The notes under the pieces: model-generated
Told to the model about the DNA's origin: nothing
The model's input: the letters and a program-made list of their open reading frames with translations, nothing else
Databases searched by the model: none
Shown here: positions 49,327-57,692 of the stretch, one piece after another
Numbering within the stretch: the stretch's first letter is position 1
Layout of the letters: each line of letters begins with the position of its first letter
Assembly: GCF_014648775.1 (NCBI RefSeq)
Contig: NZ_BMRT01000006.1
Span: 310,001-374,000, forward strand
Source of the DNA: Streptomyces abikoensis
GTDB lineage: Bacteria; Actinomycetota; Actinomycetes; Streptomycetales; Streptomycetaceae
Length of the DNA stretch: 64,000 bases
Reading direction: 5' to 3'
Translations under genes and position numbers: made by a program

Positions 49327-50955
49327 ATGACCGAGCGACCGGACAAGACCGTGCTGTTGCGCGGCGGAGACGTCTACAGCCCCGCCGATCCCTTCGCCAC
49401 CGCGATGATCGTGGAACAAGGCCGCGTGGCCTGGGTCGGCTCCGAGGGCGCCGCCGACTCCTTCGCCGACGGCGTCGACGAGGTCGTCGACCTGCGCGGC
49501 GCGCTCGTCACCCCCGCGTTCACCGACGCCCACGTCCACACCACCGCCACCGGTCTCGCGCTCACCGGCCTCGACCTCACCGGCGTGCCCACGCTCGCCG
49601 CCGCCCTGGACCGGGTGCGGGCGTACGCCGCCGCGCGCCCCGCCGACCGGGTGCTGCTCGGGCACGGCTGGGACGCCAGCGCCTGGCCCGGGCGTCGGCC
49701 CCCGTCCCGCCGCGAGCTGGACGAGGCCACCGGCGACCGGCCGCTGTACCTCACGCGCGCCGACGTCCACTCCGCCGTCGTCACCACCGCCCTCCTCGAC
49801 CTCGTCCCCGGCGTCCGCGAGCTGTCCGGCTTCGCGCCCGACGCCCCGCTGACGGGCGACGCCCACCACGCCGTGCGCGCCGCCGCGCACGCCACCGTCG
49901 GCCCCGCCCAGCGCGCCGAGGCGCAGCGCGCCGCGCTCGCCCGCGCGGCCGCGCTGGGCATCGGCTCGGTCCACGAGTGCGCCGGGCCGCTGATCTCCTC
50001 CGAGGACGACTTCACCGGGCTGCTGCGGCTGGCCGCCGAGGAGCCCGGCCCCCGGGTCACCGGCTACTGGGCCGAGCGGATCACCACCCCCGAGGCGGCC
50101 GGCCGGATCCGCGCGCTGGGCGCGCTCGGCGCCGCCGGCGACCTGTTCGTGGACGGCTCGCTCGGCTCGCACACCGCCTGCCTCCACGAGCCCTACGCCG
50201 ACGCCCCGGGAAGCACGGGCTCCGAGAACCTGGACGCCGCCGCCGTCGCCGCCCACGTGGCGGCCTGCACCGAGGCCGGGATCCAGGCCGGTTTCCACGC
50301 CATCGGCGACGCCGCGCTCACCGCCGTCGTCGAGGGCGTGCGCGCGGCCGCCGAGAAGGTGGGCCTGGAGCGCGTCCGTGCCGCCCGGCACCGGGTCGAG
50401 CACGCCGAGATGCTCACCCCCGAGCTGATCGCGGGCTTCGCCGAGCTCGCCCTCACCGCCTCCGTCCAGCCCGCCTTCGACGCGGCCTGGGGCGGGGAGG
50501 AGGGCATGTACGCCGAGCGCCTGGGCCCCGAGCGGGCCCGGACGCTCAACCCGTACGCGGCCATGCTGCGCGCCGGGATCCCGCTCGCGCTGGGCTCCGA
50601 CAGCCCCGTGACCCCCCTCGACCCCTGGGGCACGGTCCGGGCCGCCGCCTTCCACCGCACGCCGTCCCACCGGGTCTCGGTGCGGGCCGCCTTCACCGCG
50701 CACACGCGCGGCGGCTGGCGGGCGATCGGCCGGGACGACGCGGGCGTCCTGGTGCCGGGCGCGCCCGCGGACTACGCGGTCTGGGAGACCGGCGACCTCG
50801 TGGTCCAGGTGCCCGACAGCCGGGTGGCGAACTGGTCCACGGATCCCCGCTCCGGCACCCCCGGCCTGCCCGACCTCACCCCGGGCGCCCCGCTGCCGGT
50901 GTGCCTGCGGACGGTCGTGGGCGGGCGGACGGTCCACGCGCGCCCGAACGGGTGA
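49327..50955 (+). CDS. amidohydrolase family 3 protein (YtcJ-like)
   Basis: The 542-residue protein shows the amidohydrolase metal motifs: FTDAHVHTTATG near residue 65, FHAIGDAAL, ARHRVEHAEM and the late ALGSDSPVTPLDPWGT. The composite TIM barrel and small beta domain at both ends fit family 3 amidohydrolases (YtcJ-like), which act on N-acyl or cyclic amide compounds. It follows the Lrp gene on the same strand, 55 bp apart, so co-transcription is possible. The natural substrate is unknown; there is no signal peptide. Confidence 0.88.
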   Translation: MTERPDKTVLLRGGDVYSPADPFATAMIVEQGRVAWVGSEGAADSFADGVDEVVDLRGALVTPAFTDAHVHTTATGLALTGLDLTGVPTLAAALDRVRAYAAARPADRVLLGHGWDASAWPGRRPPSRRELDEATGDRPLYLTRADVHSAVVTTALLDLVPGVRELSGFAPDAPLTGDAHHAVRAAAHATVGPAQRAEAQRAALARAAALGIGSVHECAGPLISSEDDFTGLLRLAAEEPGPRVTGYWAERITTPEAAGRIRALGALGAAGDLFVDGSLGSHTACLHEPYADAPGSTGSENLDAAAVAAHVAACTEAGIQAGFHAIGDAALTAVVEGVRAAAEKVGLERVRAARHRVEHAEMLTPELIAGFAELALTASVQPAFDAAWGGEEGMYAERLGPERARTLNPYAAMLRAGIPLALGSDSPVTPLDPWGTVRAAAFHRTPSHRVSVRAAFTAHTRGGWRAIGRDDAGVLVPGAPADYAVWETGDLVVQVPDSRVANWSTDPRSGTPGLPDLTPGAPLPVCLRTVVGGRTVHARPNG

Positions 50956-51455
50956 CGCGCCAAGATCCACGTACCGCCGAACGACGTCCCCGGGGCCGCA
51001 CCCGCAGGGCGCCATCTACCGTACTGACCTGCTGATTTGGGCGACACACGCAGGTCGCGAGGGTGTTGACACAGTGCGGGCGGCGGCCGGTAGGTTCTCC
51101 GCTGTCCACCAAGGACGTCCGACCGGGGAACCTCCACGCAGTCGTCGAACGCCGCTGGGCCATGGGGCGGTGCGCCGGGAAGGCGCCCCGCCACTGGGAG
51201 CCAGGCTCAGCGCACGGGGGCGAGGGACGGTTCGGCCGGGCCGGCAGGTGCGACCCGGGTGGGGCCCGGACGTTCAGTAGACAACGGCTCTCGGCCGACC
51301 GCAGCCGGCGGTTCCGAAAGTCGGCCCGAAGGACACCGGGCCCCCATTCCGACCCGTGCGCGGGGGCGGTGCCGTCGCCCCTCGGGGCCGCGAGGGCCCC
51401 CGACCGAGGTACGGTCGTCAGCTGACACCCCTGCCAGCTCCAGGAAGAAGCGACC
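50956..51455. other. 500-bp intergenic region upstream of lnt
   Basis: No convincing gene is seen. A candidate promoter on the plus strand has TTGACA (51066-51071) and TAGGTT (51091-51096) with a 19-bp spacer, slightly longer than ideal. It is 360 bp upstream of the Lnt start, so a long 5' leader would result. No recognisable riboswitch fold was found by eye. Confidence 0.5.
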
Positions 51456-53105
51456 GTGCCCTCGGGTCCCGAAACCACACCGGAAGCCACCCTGGCCCCG
51501 CCGCCCCCGGCCCCCGTGCCGCGCCCCGGCCGGGCCGTCCGCCTGGCCCGGCTCGTCCGCCGCGAGGCGCGGCGCACGGCTCTCGCGGCCGTCGCGGGCG
51601 TCGCTCTCACCGCCGCCTTCCCCCCGTACGGCCTGTGGCCGCTGTCGGTGGTGGCGGTGGCCGCGCTCGCCGTGCTGACCCGGGGGCGCACCGCCCGCCA
51701 GGGCGCCTGGACGGGCTTCGCGTTCGGGCTGCCGTTCTTCTTCTTCCTGCTGCGCTGGCTGCACGTGGTCGGCTACGACGCCGTGCTGGGCCTGTCGGTC
51801 CTCCAGGCGGCCTTCCTGGCCGTGCTCGGGGCCGGGCTCGCGCTGACCTCCCGGCTGCCCGTGTGGCCGTTGTGGGGGGCGTGCCTGTGGATCGCCGAGG
51901 AGTGGGCGCGGGACCGGGTGCCGTTCGGCGGCTTCCCCTGGGGCCGGCTGGCCTTCGCCAACACCGGCTCCCCCTTCACCCCGCTCGCCGCGCTGGGCGG
52001 GGCGCCGCTGGTGAGCTTCGCGGTGGCCCTGGCCGGCGGGCTGCTGGCGTACGCGCTGCTCGCCGCGTGGCGGCTGCGGGGCGGCCTGCCGGGCGTCCGG
52101 GCCGTGCTGCCCGCCGCCGGGGCGCTGGGGACGGCCGTGGTGCTCGCGCTCGCGGGGTACGCGGTGCCCGTGCCCACGAAGGCGGACGACACCGTGAACA
52201 TCGCGATCGTCCAGGGCAACGTCGAGAAGCCCGGCATGGACTTCCTCGGCCGCCCGCTGATGGTGCTCAACAACCACGTCGACGCCACGCTCCAGCTGGC
52301 CCGGGACATCAAGGCCGGCAAGGCGCCCAAGCCCGACCTGGTGATCTGGCCGGAGAACTCCTCCGACCTCGACCCCTTCCAGTACGCCGAGGCCTACGAC
52401 CGCATCCAGGAGGCCGTGCGGGCCGTGGGCGTGCCCGTCCTGGTGGGCGCCCTCGTCGATCACCCCGGCAAGAGCGGCTACATCGACAACAAGGGCATCG
52501 TCTGGGACCCGGTGACCGGCCCCGGCGCCTCCTACGCCAAGCAGCACCCGGTGCCCTTCGGCGAGTACGTGCCCTTCCGGGACCAGCTGAGCAAGGTCAT
52601 CACCCGGCTCCAGCGCGTCCCCCGCGACTTCTACCCGGGCGACCACACCGGGGTGCTGCAGGTCGGCCCGGCCCGGCTCGGCGACGTCATCTGCTTCGAG
52701 GTCGCCTACGACGAGATCGTCCACGACACGGTGGCCGCCGGCGCCCGCGCCCTGGTCGTCCAGACCAACAACGCCACCTACGGCCGCACCGGCCAGCCCG
52801 AGCAGCAGCTGGCCATGAGCCGGCTGCGCGCCGTCGAGCACGGCCGGGCCGTGGTGACGGCCGCCACGAGCGGCATCAGCGCGGTCGTCGCCCCCGACGG
52901 GCGGGTGCTCCGGCGGAGCGAGGAGTTCACCCGGGACGTGATCTCCGCGAGCATCCCCCTGCGTGACGGCACGACCGTCGCGGACCGCGTCGGTGCGGGC
53001 CCGGAATGGGCGCTCGCTATGGTGGGTCTTCTGTCCTGCGCGGCGGCGGTCCTGACCTCCCGTCGGGCACGGGCGGACGAGACCTCGAACCGGAAGGGCC
53101 AGTAG
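51456..53105 (+). CDS. lnt: apolipoprotein N-acyltransferase
   Basis: The 549-residue protein has a cluster of about six membrane segments in the first 240 residues, then an extracytoplasmic carbon-nitrogen hydrolase domain. The catalytic triad residues appear as Glu in VIWPENSSD, Lys in YAKQHPVPFGE and Cys in DVICFEVAYDE. It transfers an acyl chain from phospholipid to the N-terminal Cys of lipoproteins. The next gene starts inside its stop codon (TAGTG) and encodes polyprenol-phosphomannose synthase. In mycobacteria the two activities are fused in Ppm1, so the pair is the unfused actinomycete form. Confidence 0.94.
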   Translation: MPSGPETTPEATLAPPPPAPVPRPGRAVRLARLVRREARRTALAAVAGVALTAAFPPYGLWPLSVVAVAALAVLTRGRTARQGAWTGFAFGLPFFFFLLRWLHVVGYDAVLGLSVLQAAFLAVLGAGLALTSRLPVWPLWGACLWIAEEWARDRVPFGGFPWGRLAFANTGSPFTPLAALGGAPLVSFAVALAGGLLAYALLAAWRLRGGLPGVRAVLPAAGALGTAVVLALAGYAVPVPTKADDTVNIAIVQGNVEKPGMDFLGRPLMVLNNHVDATLQLARDIKAGKAPKPDLVIWPENSSDLDPFQYAEAYDRIQEAVRAVGVPVLVGALVDHPGKSGYIDNKGIVWDPVTGPGASYAKQHPVPFGEYVPFRDQLSKVITRLQRVPRDFYPGDHTGVLQVGPARLGDVICFEVAYDEIVHDTVAAGARALVVQTNNATYGRTGQPEQQLAMSRLRAVEHGRAVVTAATSGISAVVAPDGRVLRRSEEFTRDVISASIPLRDGTTVADRVGAGPEWALAMVGLLSCAAAVLTSRRARADETSNRKGQ

Positions 53106-53890
53106 TGCCAGAAGTGAACGACGGTGGTCAGCGGAGATTCGGTCCGCTCGGCACGACCTTGGTGATCATCCCGACCTACAACGAGGCGGAGAACATCAAG
53201 CCCATCGTCGCCCGGGTGCGCCAGGCCGTGCCGGAGGCGCACGTCCTCGTCGCGGACGACAACAGCCCCGACGGGACCGGCAAGCTCGCCGACGAGCTGG
53301 CCGCCGAGGACGAGCACGTCAAGGTGCTCCACCGGCAGGGCAAGGAGGGGCTCGGCGCCGCCTACCTGGCGGGCTTCCGCTGGGGTCTGGAGAACGGCTA
53401 CGGCGTGCTCGTGGAGATGGACGCCGACGGCTCCCACCAGCCCGAGGAGCTCCCCCGGCTGCTCACCGCGCTCAAGGGCGCCGACCTGGTGCTGGGCTCG
53501 CGCTGGGTGCCCGGCGGCCGGGTCGTGAACTGGCCCAAGTCCCGCGAGTTCCTCTCCCGGGGCGGCTCCACCTACTCCCGGCTCATGCTCGACGTGCCGA
53601 TCCGCGACGTCACCGGCGGCTACCGGGCCTTCCGCCGGGAGACCCTGGAGGGGCTGGGCATGGAGGAGGTGGCCTCCCAGGGCTACTGCTTCCAGGTCGA
53701 CCTCGCCTGGCGCGCGGTCAAGGCGGGCTTCCACGTGGTGGAGGTCCCCATCACCTTCGTCGAGCGCGAGCTGGGCGACAGCAAGATGAGCCGCGACATC
53801 GTCGCGGAGGCGCTGTGGCGGGTCACGTCCTGGGGCGTGGGCTCCCGGGTCGCCAAGGCCACCTCCAAGGCCCTCGGCAAGGAGCGCTGA
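53105..53890 (+). CDS. ppm1: polyprenol monophosphomannose synthase
   Basis: GTG 53105 gives a 261-residue GT2 glycosyltransferase: LVIIPTYNEAENI, VADDNSPDGTG (Asp pair for GDP-mannose), VEMDADGSHQPEEL and the acceptor region VTGGYRAFRRETLEG. It transfers mannose from GDP-mannose to polyprenyl phosphate, supplying mannosyl donor for protein O-mannosylation and cell-envelope glycolipids. The start overlaps the lnt stop by one base, so translation is coupled. It lacks the C-terminal membrane segments that some Dpm proteins have; membrane association probably depends on Lnt. Confidence 0.93.
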   Translation: MPEVNDGGQRRFGPLGTTLVIIPTYNEAENIKPIVARVRQAVPEAHVLVADDNSPDGTGKLADELAAEDEHVKVLHRQGKEGLGAAYLAGFRWGLENGYGVLVEMDADGSHQPEELPRLLTALKGADLVLGSRWVPGGRVVNWPKSREFLSRGGSTYSRLMLDVPIRDVTGGYRAFRRETLEGLGMEEVASQGYCFQVDLAWRAVKAGFHVVEVPITFVERELGDSKMSRDIVAEALWRVTSWGVGSRVAKATSKALGKER

Positions 53891-53969
53891 CGGCTCGTCC
53901 CGCCGGGCCCGGTAAGGGATCCATAAGCGCGCTCCGGCCGTTCGTCCGCCGTCCGGGCACACTTGAGGC

Positions 53970-54560
53970 ATGACGTTCGGAGCGCAGCAGGAGCAGCAGC
54001 AGACGTTGAACAGCCGGCCGCCGGGGCGCGGCCGGGCCCGCAGGCTCGTTCCCCTCGGGGTGGCCGTGTGGGCGGTGCTGGAGATCTGGCTGCTGGTGCT
54101 GGTGGCGGGCGCGGCGGGCGGGCTCACCGTGTTCGCCCTGCTGGCCGGAGGAGTGATCGCCGGCGCGTATGTGATCAAGCGGGCCGGGCGGCGGGCCTGG
54201 CAGCGGCTCAGCGGCTCGTTCCAGCAGGGCGCGGCCCCTCAGCCCCCACAGGGCGGCGAGGGCGGCGGGAACGGCCTGACGATGCTGGGCGGCCTGCTGC
54301 TCATGGTGCCGGGGCTGATCTCCGACGTGGCCGGGCTGCTCTGTCTCTTCCCGCCGACGAGGGCGCTGATCCGCAGGACCGCCGAGCGGAAGCTCACCGG
54401 CTACGCGGCGCAGGCGGCGCCCGGCACGCTCGGGGACGCCTTCCAGCAGGCGCAGCGGGCCAGGATGCGGCAGCCCGACGGCAAGGTCGTCCAGGGCGAG
54501 GTCGTCCGCGAGGACCGGCCGCCGGCCCCCCGCCCGGACGACCCCCAGCTCCCGCGCTGA
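53970..54560 (+). CDS. fxsA: FxsA-family membrane protein
   Basis: The 196-residue protein has two hydrophobic hairpins: VWAVLEIWLLVLVAGAAGGLTVFALLAGGVI, and GGLLLMVPGLISDVAGLLCLFPPTRALI. The last includes the FxsA hallmark PGLxSDxxGLLLLxPPxR. Long hydrophilic N- and C-terminal regions are Gln- and Pro-rich. FxsA of E. coli, when over-produced, relieves F-plasmid exclusion of phage T7, but its normal role is unknown. It is followed by a 50-bp dispersed repeat and a strong terminator. Confidence 0.88.
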   Translation: MTFGAQQEQQQTLNSRPPGRGRARRLVPLGVAVWAVLEIWLLVLVAGAAGGLTVFALLAGGVIAGAYVIKRAGRRAWQRLSGSFQQGAAPQPPQGGEGGGNGLTMLGGLLLMVPGLISDVAGLLCLFPPTRALIRRTAERKLTGYAAQAAPGTLGDAFQQAQRARMRQPDGKVVQGEVVREDRPPAPRPDDPQLPR

Positions 54561-54590
54561 GCGCTCCGCGCCGGTAGCGGGGGCGTACGT

Positions 54591-54640
54591 CTGCGGGCCG
54601 TCCGTGGCTGGTCGCGCAGTTCCCCGCGCCCCTTCGGGGC
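54591..54640 (-). repeat. 50-bp dispersed intergenic repeat, copy 2 (inverted)
   Basis: The reverse complement matches 46899-46948 at 47 of 50 positions; differences are confined to a six-base patch in the middle. It lies just downstream of the fxsA stop and abuts a terminator hairpin. Widespread, highly similar copies are common in Streptomyces genomes, though their role is unclear. Confidence 0.85.
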
Positions 54641-54644
54641 ACGA

Positions 54645-54684
54645 AAGGGCCCGGGCCACTGCTTTCGCAGTGGCCCGGGCCCTT
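54645..54684. terminator. bidirectional hairpin terminator
   Basis: Perfect 18-bp arms (54645-54662 and 54667-54684; AAGGGCCCGGGCCACTGC) with the loop TTTC separate the convergent fxsA and rbpA genes. Confidence 0.9.
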
Positions 54685-54728
54685 GGTCGTGCAATCGGTC
54701 GTGCGATGGAAACGCGCGGAGACCGCCG

Positions 54729-55103
54729 TCAGGCGGACTTGCGCGTGTCCCGAGGATGCACGGCGATGTTCATGGCGCCGGAGCGCAGGACGGCCAGCCT
54801 CTCGGCCAGCACCTCCTCCAGCTCCTCGCGGGTGCGCCGCTCCATGAGCATGTCCCAGTGCGTGCGCGCGGGCTTGCCCTTCTTCTCCTCGGGACCGTCG
54901 CCGTCCACCAGGAGTGCCACGGCGCCGCACGCCTTGCACTCCCACTCCGGCGGAATCTCCGCCTCTACCGAGAACGGCATCTCAAATCGATGGCCGTTCG
55001 GGCATGCGTACTCCACCGCCTGGCGCGGGGCCAGATCGATGCCGCGGTCGGTCTCGTAGCTGGTCACCACAAGTCGCGTGCCGCGGAGAGCTCGCTCACT
55101 CAT
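54729..55103 (-). CDS. rbpA: RNA polymerase-binding protein RbpA
   Basis: ATG 55103 follows GGGAGG. The 124-residue protein begins MSERALRGTRLVVTSYETDRG and has the zinc-binding core ACPNGHRFEMPF and WECKACGA. A C-terminal sigma-interacting helix region reads HWDMLMERRTREELEEVLAERL. RbpA binds RNA polymerase and the principal sigma factor, stabilising open complexes. It belongs to the essential actinomycete transcription set. The upstream promoter carries a SigR (thiol-stress) signature. Confidence 0.96.
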   Translation of the reverse strand: MSERALRGTRLVVTSYETDRGIDLAPRQAVEYACPNGHRFEMPFSVEAEIPPEWECKACGAVALLVDGDGPEEKKGKPARTHWDMLMERRTREELEEVLAERLAVLRSGAMNIAVHPRDTRKSA

Positions 55104-55165
55104 GAATTCGTGCCTCCCGGGCTTGTCGCCCACAGGACAGGTGTCGCTGTCGTCGTCATCCGGTC

Positions 55166-55192
55166 AACGTCCGGTCGGCGGTGAAGATTCCC
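55166..55192 (-). promoter_or_regulatory. SigR-type promoter of rbpA
   Basis: On the minus strand GGGAAT (55192-55187) and GTT (55168-55166) are separated by exactly 18 bases, matching the SigR consensus GGGAAT-N18-GTT. The ATG is about 62 bases further on. In S. coelicolor rbpA is a known SigR target, which supports this site. Confidence 0.82.
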
Positions 55193-55360
55193 CGTTGAGG
55201 GACATGCGTCGCCCGTCGTGCCGCCCCTTGTTGTACCCACCAGCGCCCGTTTTGTCACATCTGGCAATAGATGTCACCCTGTGCTGTTGCTACTTGAGCG
55301 CGCAGTAACGGTCCGTCCGGCGGGTCGAAGGCGTACACTACCGGCCCGCCGGTTTCGCGC

Positions 55361-56065
55361 CTAAACCGGGTCCGGTGCGTCCTGGGTGGACCTGGCCGGA
55401 TCCGGGGTCTCCGGTACCGCCGCCGAGCGCGCCACGGGCACCGTCGGCCGCCGTTCCGCGGGGGCGAAGAAGCGCAGGAAGAACTGGGCCAGGGGCCCGA
55501 TCCCCACCGCGAAGAGCACCGTGCCGACGCCCACCGAACCGCCCAGCGCGAAGCCGGTCGCGAGCACGGCCACTTCGATCAGGGTCCGCACCAGCCGCAC
55601 CGACCGGCCCGTCCTGCGGTGCAATCCCGTCATCAGCCCGTCGCGCGGGCCCGGGCCGAAGCGCGGCGTGATGTACAGGCCCGTGGCCACCGCGCACAGC
55701 GCCACCGAGAACAGCAGCAGCGGAATCCGTATCCACAGCGAATGGGGGGTGGGCGTCACGCTCAGCGTGGCGTCCATCACCAGGCCGATCATCAGTACGT
55801 TGGAGACCGTGCCCAGCCCCGGGCGCTGCCGCAGCGGGATCCACAGCAGCAGCACCAGTGCGCCGATGGCGATCACCACCGTGCCGATCGACAGGCCCGT
55901 GTGCCGCGCCACGCCCTGATTGAGCACGTCCCAGGGGGCCAGCCCCAGCCCGGCGCGCAGCTGCAGCGCGCAGCTCACCCCGTACAGCACGAGCCCGCAG
56001 TACAACTGGACGAGACGGCGGCCCAGCCCCGGACTCCGGGACGGCGCGGAAACGGGCGCGGACAA
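55361..56065 (-). CDS. YczE-family membrane protein
   Basis: TTG 56065 is the best start (a GGGGGG run lies upstream), giving 234 residues; the start is uncertain. Five or more membrane segments include YCGLVLYGVSCALQLRAGLGLAPWDVLNQG and VSNVLMIGLVMDATLS. The GLAPWDVLxxG motif is typical of the YczE/YyaS/YitT-like family found next to MocR regulators. Its role is unknown; the pairing suggests transport or sensing of a pyridoxal-related or amino compound. It is divergent from the MocR gene, with operator-like repeats between. Confidence 0.82.
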   Translation of the reverse strand: MSAPVSAPSRSPGLGRRLVQLYCGLVLYGVSCALQLRAGLGLAPWDVLNQGVARHTGLSIGTVVIAIGALVLLLWIPLRQRPGLGTVSNVLMIGLVMDATLSVTPTPHSLWIRIPLLLFSVALCAVATGLYITPRFGPGPRDGLMTGLHRRTGRSVRLVRTLIEVAVLATGFALGGSVGVGTVLFAVGIGPLAQFFLRFFAPAERRPTVPVARSAAVPETPDPARSTQDAPDPV

Positions 56066-56117
56066 GAGGTACCCCCCTGTGGTGGTGCGAGTGGCCTTGA
56101 CGTGACAGTCTGTGGAC

Positions 56118-56136
56118 TGGATCGAACATTGATCCA
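56118..56136. promoter_or_regulatory. operator-like inverted repeat of the MocR/YczE pair
   Basis: TGGATC (56118-56123) and GATCCA (56131-56136) form a perfect 6-bp inverted repeat around a 7-nt spacer, 32 bp before the MocR start. Such half-sites in the divergent gap are typical of MocR binding regions; binding here is inferred. Confidence 0.55.
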
Positions 56137-56167
56137 TAGCCAATCCCGGAAAGGTGGACTGCACGAG

Positions 56168-57673
56168 ATGACCCAGTGGACCTCTTCGGTGGGGGCACCG
56201 CAGCTGGCCCGCCTCCTCGGCTCCCCCCACGCCCGTGACACCGTGACACCGCTCGGCGGCCGGCGCACCCCCGCCTACCGGTCCCTGGCCGACCGCGTCC
56301 GGCTCCTCGTCCTGGAGGGCCACGTCCCCGTGGCCGCGCGGCTGCCCGCCGAGCGCGAACTGGCCACCGCCCTGTCCGTCAGCCGCACCACCGTCGCCGC
56401 CGCCTACGAGGCCCTGCGCGCCGAGGGCTTCCTGGAGTCCCGGCGCGGCGCCGGCAGCTGGACCGCCGTGCCCGCCGGGAACCCGCTGCCCACCAGGGGC
56501 CTGGACCCGCTGCCGCCCGAGGCCGCCGGCTCCGTCATCGACCTCGGCTGCGCCGCCCTCACCGCCCCCGAGCCCTGGCTCACCCGCGCCGTCCAGGGCG
56601 CCCTGGAGGAGCTGCCGCCCTACGCCCACACCCACGGCGACTACCCGGCCGGCCTGCCGGCCCTCCGCCAGGCCCTCGCCGACCGCTACACGGCCCGCGG
56701 CATCCCCACCATGCCCGAGCAGATCATGGTCACCACCGGTGCGATGGGCGCCGTCGCCGCGATCTGCCGGCTGATGGCGGGTCGCGGCGAGCGGGTCGCC
56801 GTCGAGTCCCCCTCGTACGCCAACGTCCTCCAGCTCATGCGCGAGGCCGGCGTCCGGCTCGTCCCCGTGGCGATGGCCGGCGGCCTCGCCGGCTGGGACC
56901 TGGCCGCCTGGCGCCAGGTCCTGCGCGACGCCGCGCCCCGCATGGCCTACGTCATCGCCGACTTCCAGAACCCCACCGGCGCCCTCGCCCCCGAGGAGCA
57001 GCGCCGGGAGCTGGTCGAGGCGTGCCGGGCCGCCGGCACCCTGCTGGTCGCCGACGAGACCATGTCCGAGCTCGCGCTCGACCCGGACCTCGAACTGCCG
57101 CGTCCCGTCTGCGCCTTCGATCCCGCGGGCAACGCCGTCATCACCGTCGGCTCGGCCAGCAAGTCCTTCTGGGGCGGCCTGCGCATCGGCTGGGTGCGGG
57201 CCGCGCCCGAGGTGATCCGCACCCTGGTCGCCGCGCGGGCCTACGCCGACCTCTGCACGCCCGTCCTCGACCAGCTCGCCGTCACCTGGCTGCTCAACAC
57301 CGGGGGCTGGGGCGAGTCCCTCGACATAAAGCGCGTCCAGACGCGGGAGAACCGCGACGCGCTCGTCGCGGCGGTCCGACGCCACCTCCCCGACTGGGAG
57401 TTCACCGTCCCCCGCGGCGGCCTCACCCTGTGGGTCCGCACCGGCGGCCTCTCCGGCTCCCGCATCGCCGAGGCGGGCGAGCGCCTGGGCGTCCGGGTGC
57501 CCTCCGGCCCCCGCTTCGGCGTCGACGGAGCGTTCGAGGGCTACGTCCGGCTGCCCTTCACCGTGAACGGCGCCGTCGCCGAAGAGGCCGCCACCCGCCT
57601 CGCCGAAGCCGCCCGCCTGGTGGCGAGCGGCGCGACGGCGGCGGTGGAGATGCCGCGCACGTTCGTGGCGTGA
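56168..57673 (+). CDS. MocR-type GntR/aminotransferase transcriptional regulator
   Basis: The 501-residue protein has an N-terminal GntR winged helix (residues about 35-105; LPAERELATALSVSRTTVAAAYEALRAEGFLESRRGAG) and a type I aminotransferase-like domain. The PLP lysine Lys332 is in SASKSFWGGLRIGW, with the Asp/Tyr positions ADETMSEL and ESPSYAN. Such regulators sense PLP or an amine and control vitamin B6, GABA or taurine genes. It is divergent from a YczE-like gene, a recurring pairing. It stops 19 bp before a convergent gene, with no terminator in the gap. Confidence 0.93.
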   Translation: MTQWTSSVGAPQLARLLGSPHARDTVTPLGGRRTPAYRSLADRVRLLVLEGHVPVAARLPAERELATALSVSRTTVAAAYEALRAEGFLESRRGAGSWTAVPAGNPLPTRGLDPLPPEAAGSVIDLGCAALTAPEPWLTRAVQGALEELPPYAHTHGDYPAGLPALRQALADRYTARGIPTMPEQIMVTTGAMGAVAAICRLMAGRGERVAVESPSYANVLQLMREAGVRLVPVAMAGGLAGWDLAAWRQVLRDAAPRMAYVIADFQNPTGALAPEEQRRELVEACRAAGTLLVADETMSELALDPDLELPRPVCAFDPAGNAVITVGSASKSFWGGLRIGWVRAAPEVIRTLVAARAYADLCTPVLDQLAVTWLLNTGGWGESLDIKRVQTRENRDALVAAVRRHLPDWEFTVPRGGLTLWVRTGGLSGSRIAEAGERLGVRVPSGPRFGVDGAFEGYVRLPFTVNGAVAEEAATRLAEAARLVASGATAAVEMPRTFVA

Positions 57674-57692
57674 CGGACGCCCCCGGTCCCGC

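Noticed and set aside
50956..51455. Riboswitch or small gene upstream of lnt
   Set aside because: No conserved riboswitch core was recognisable and open frames there are short, without ribosome sites or domain content.
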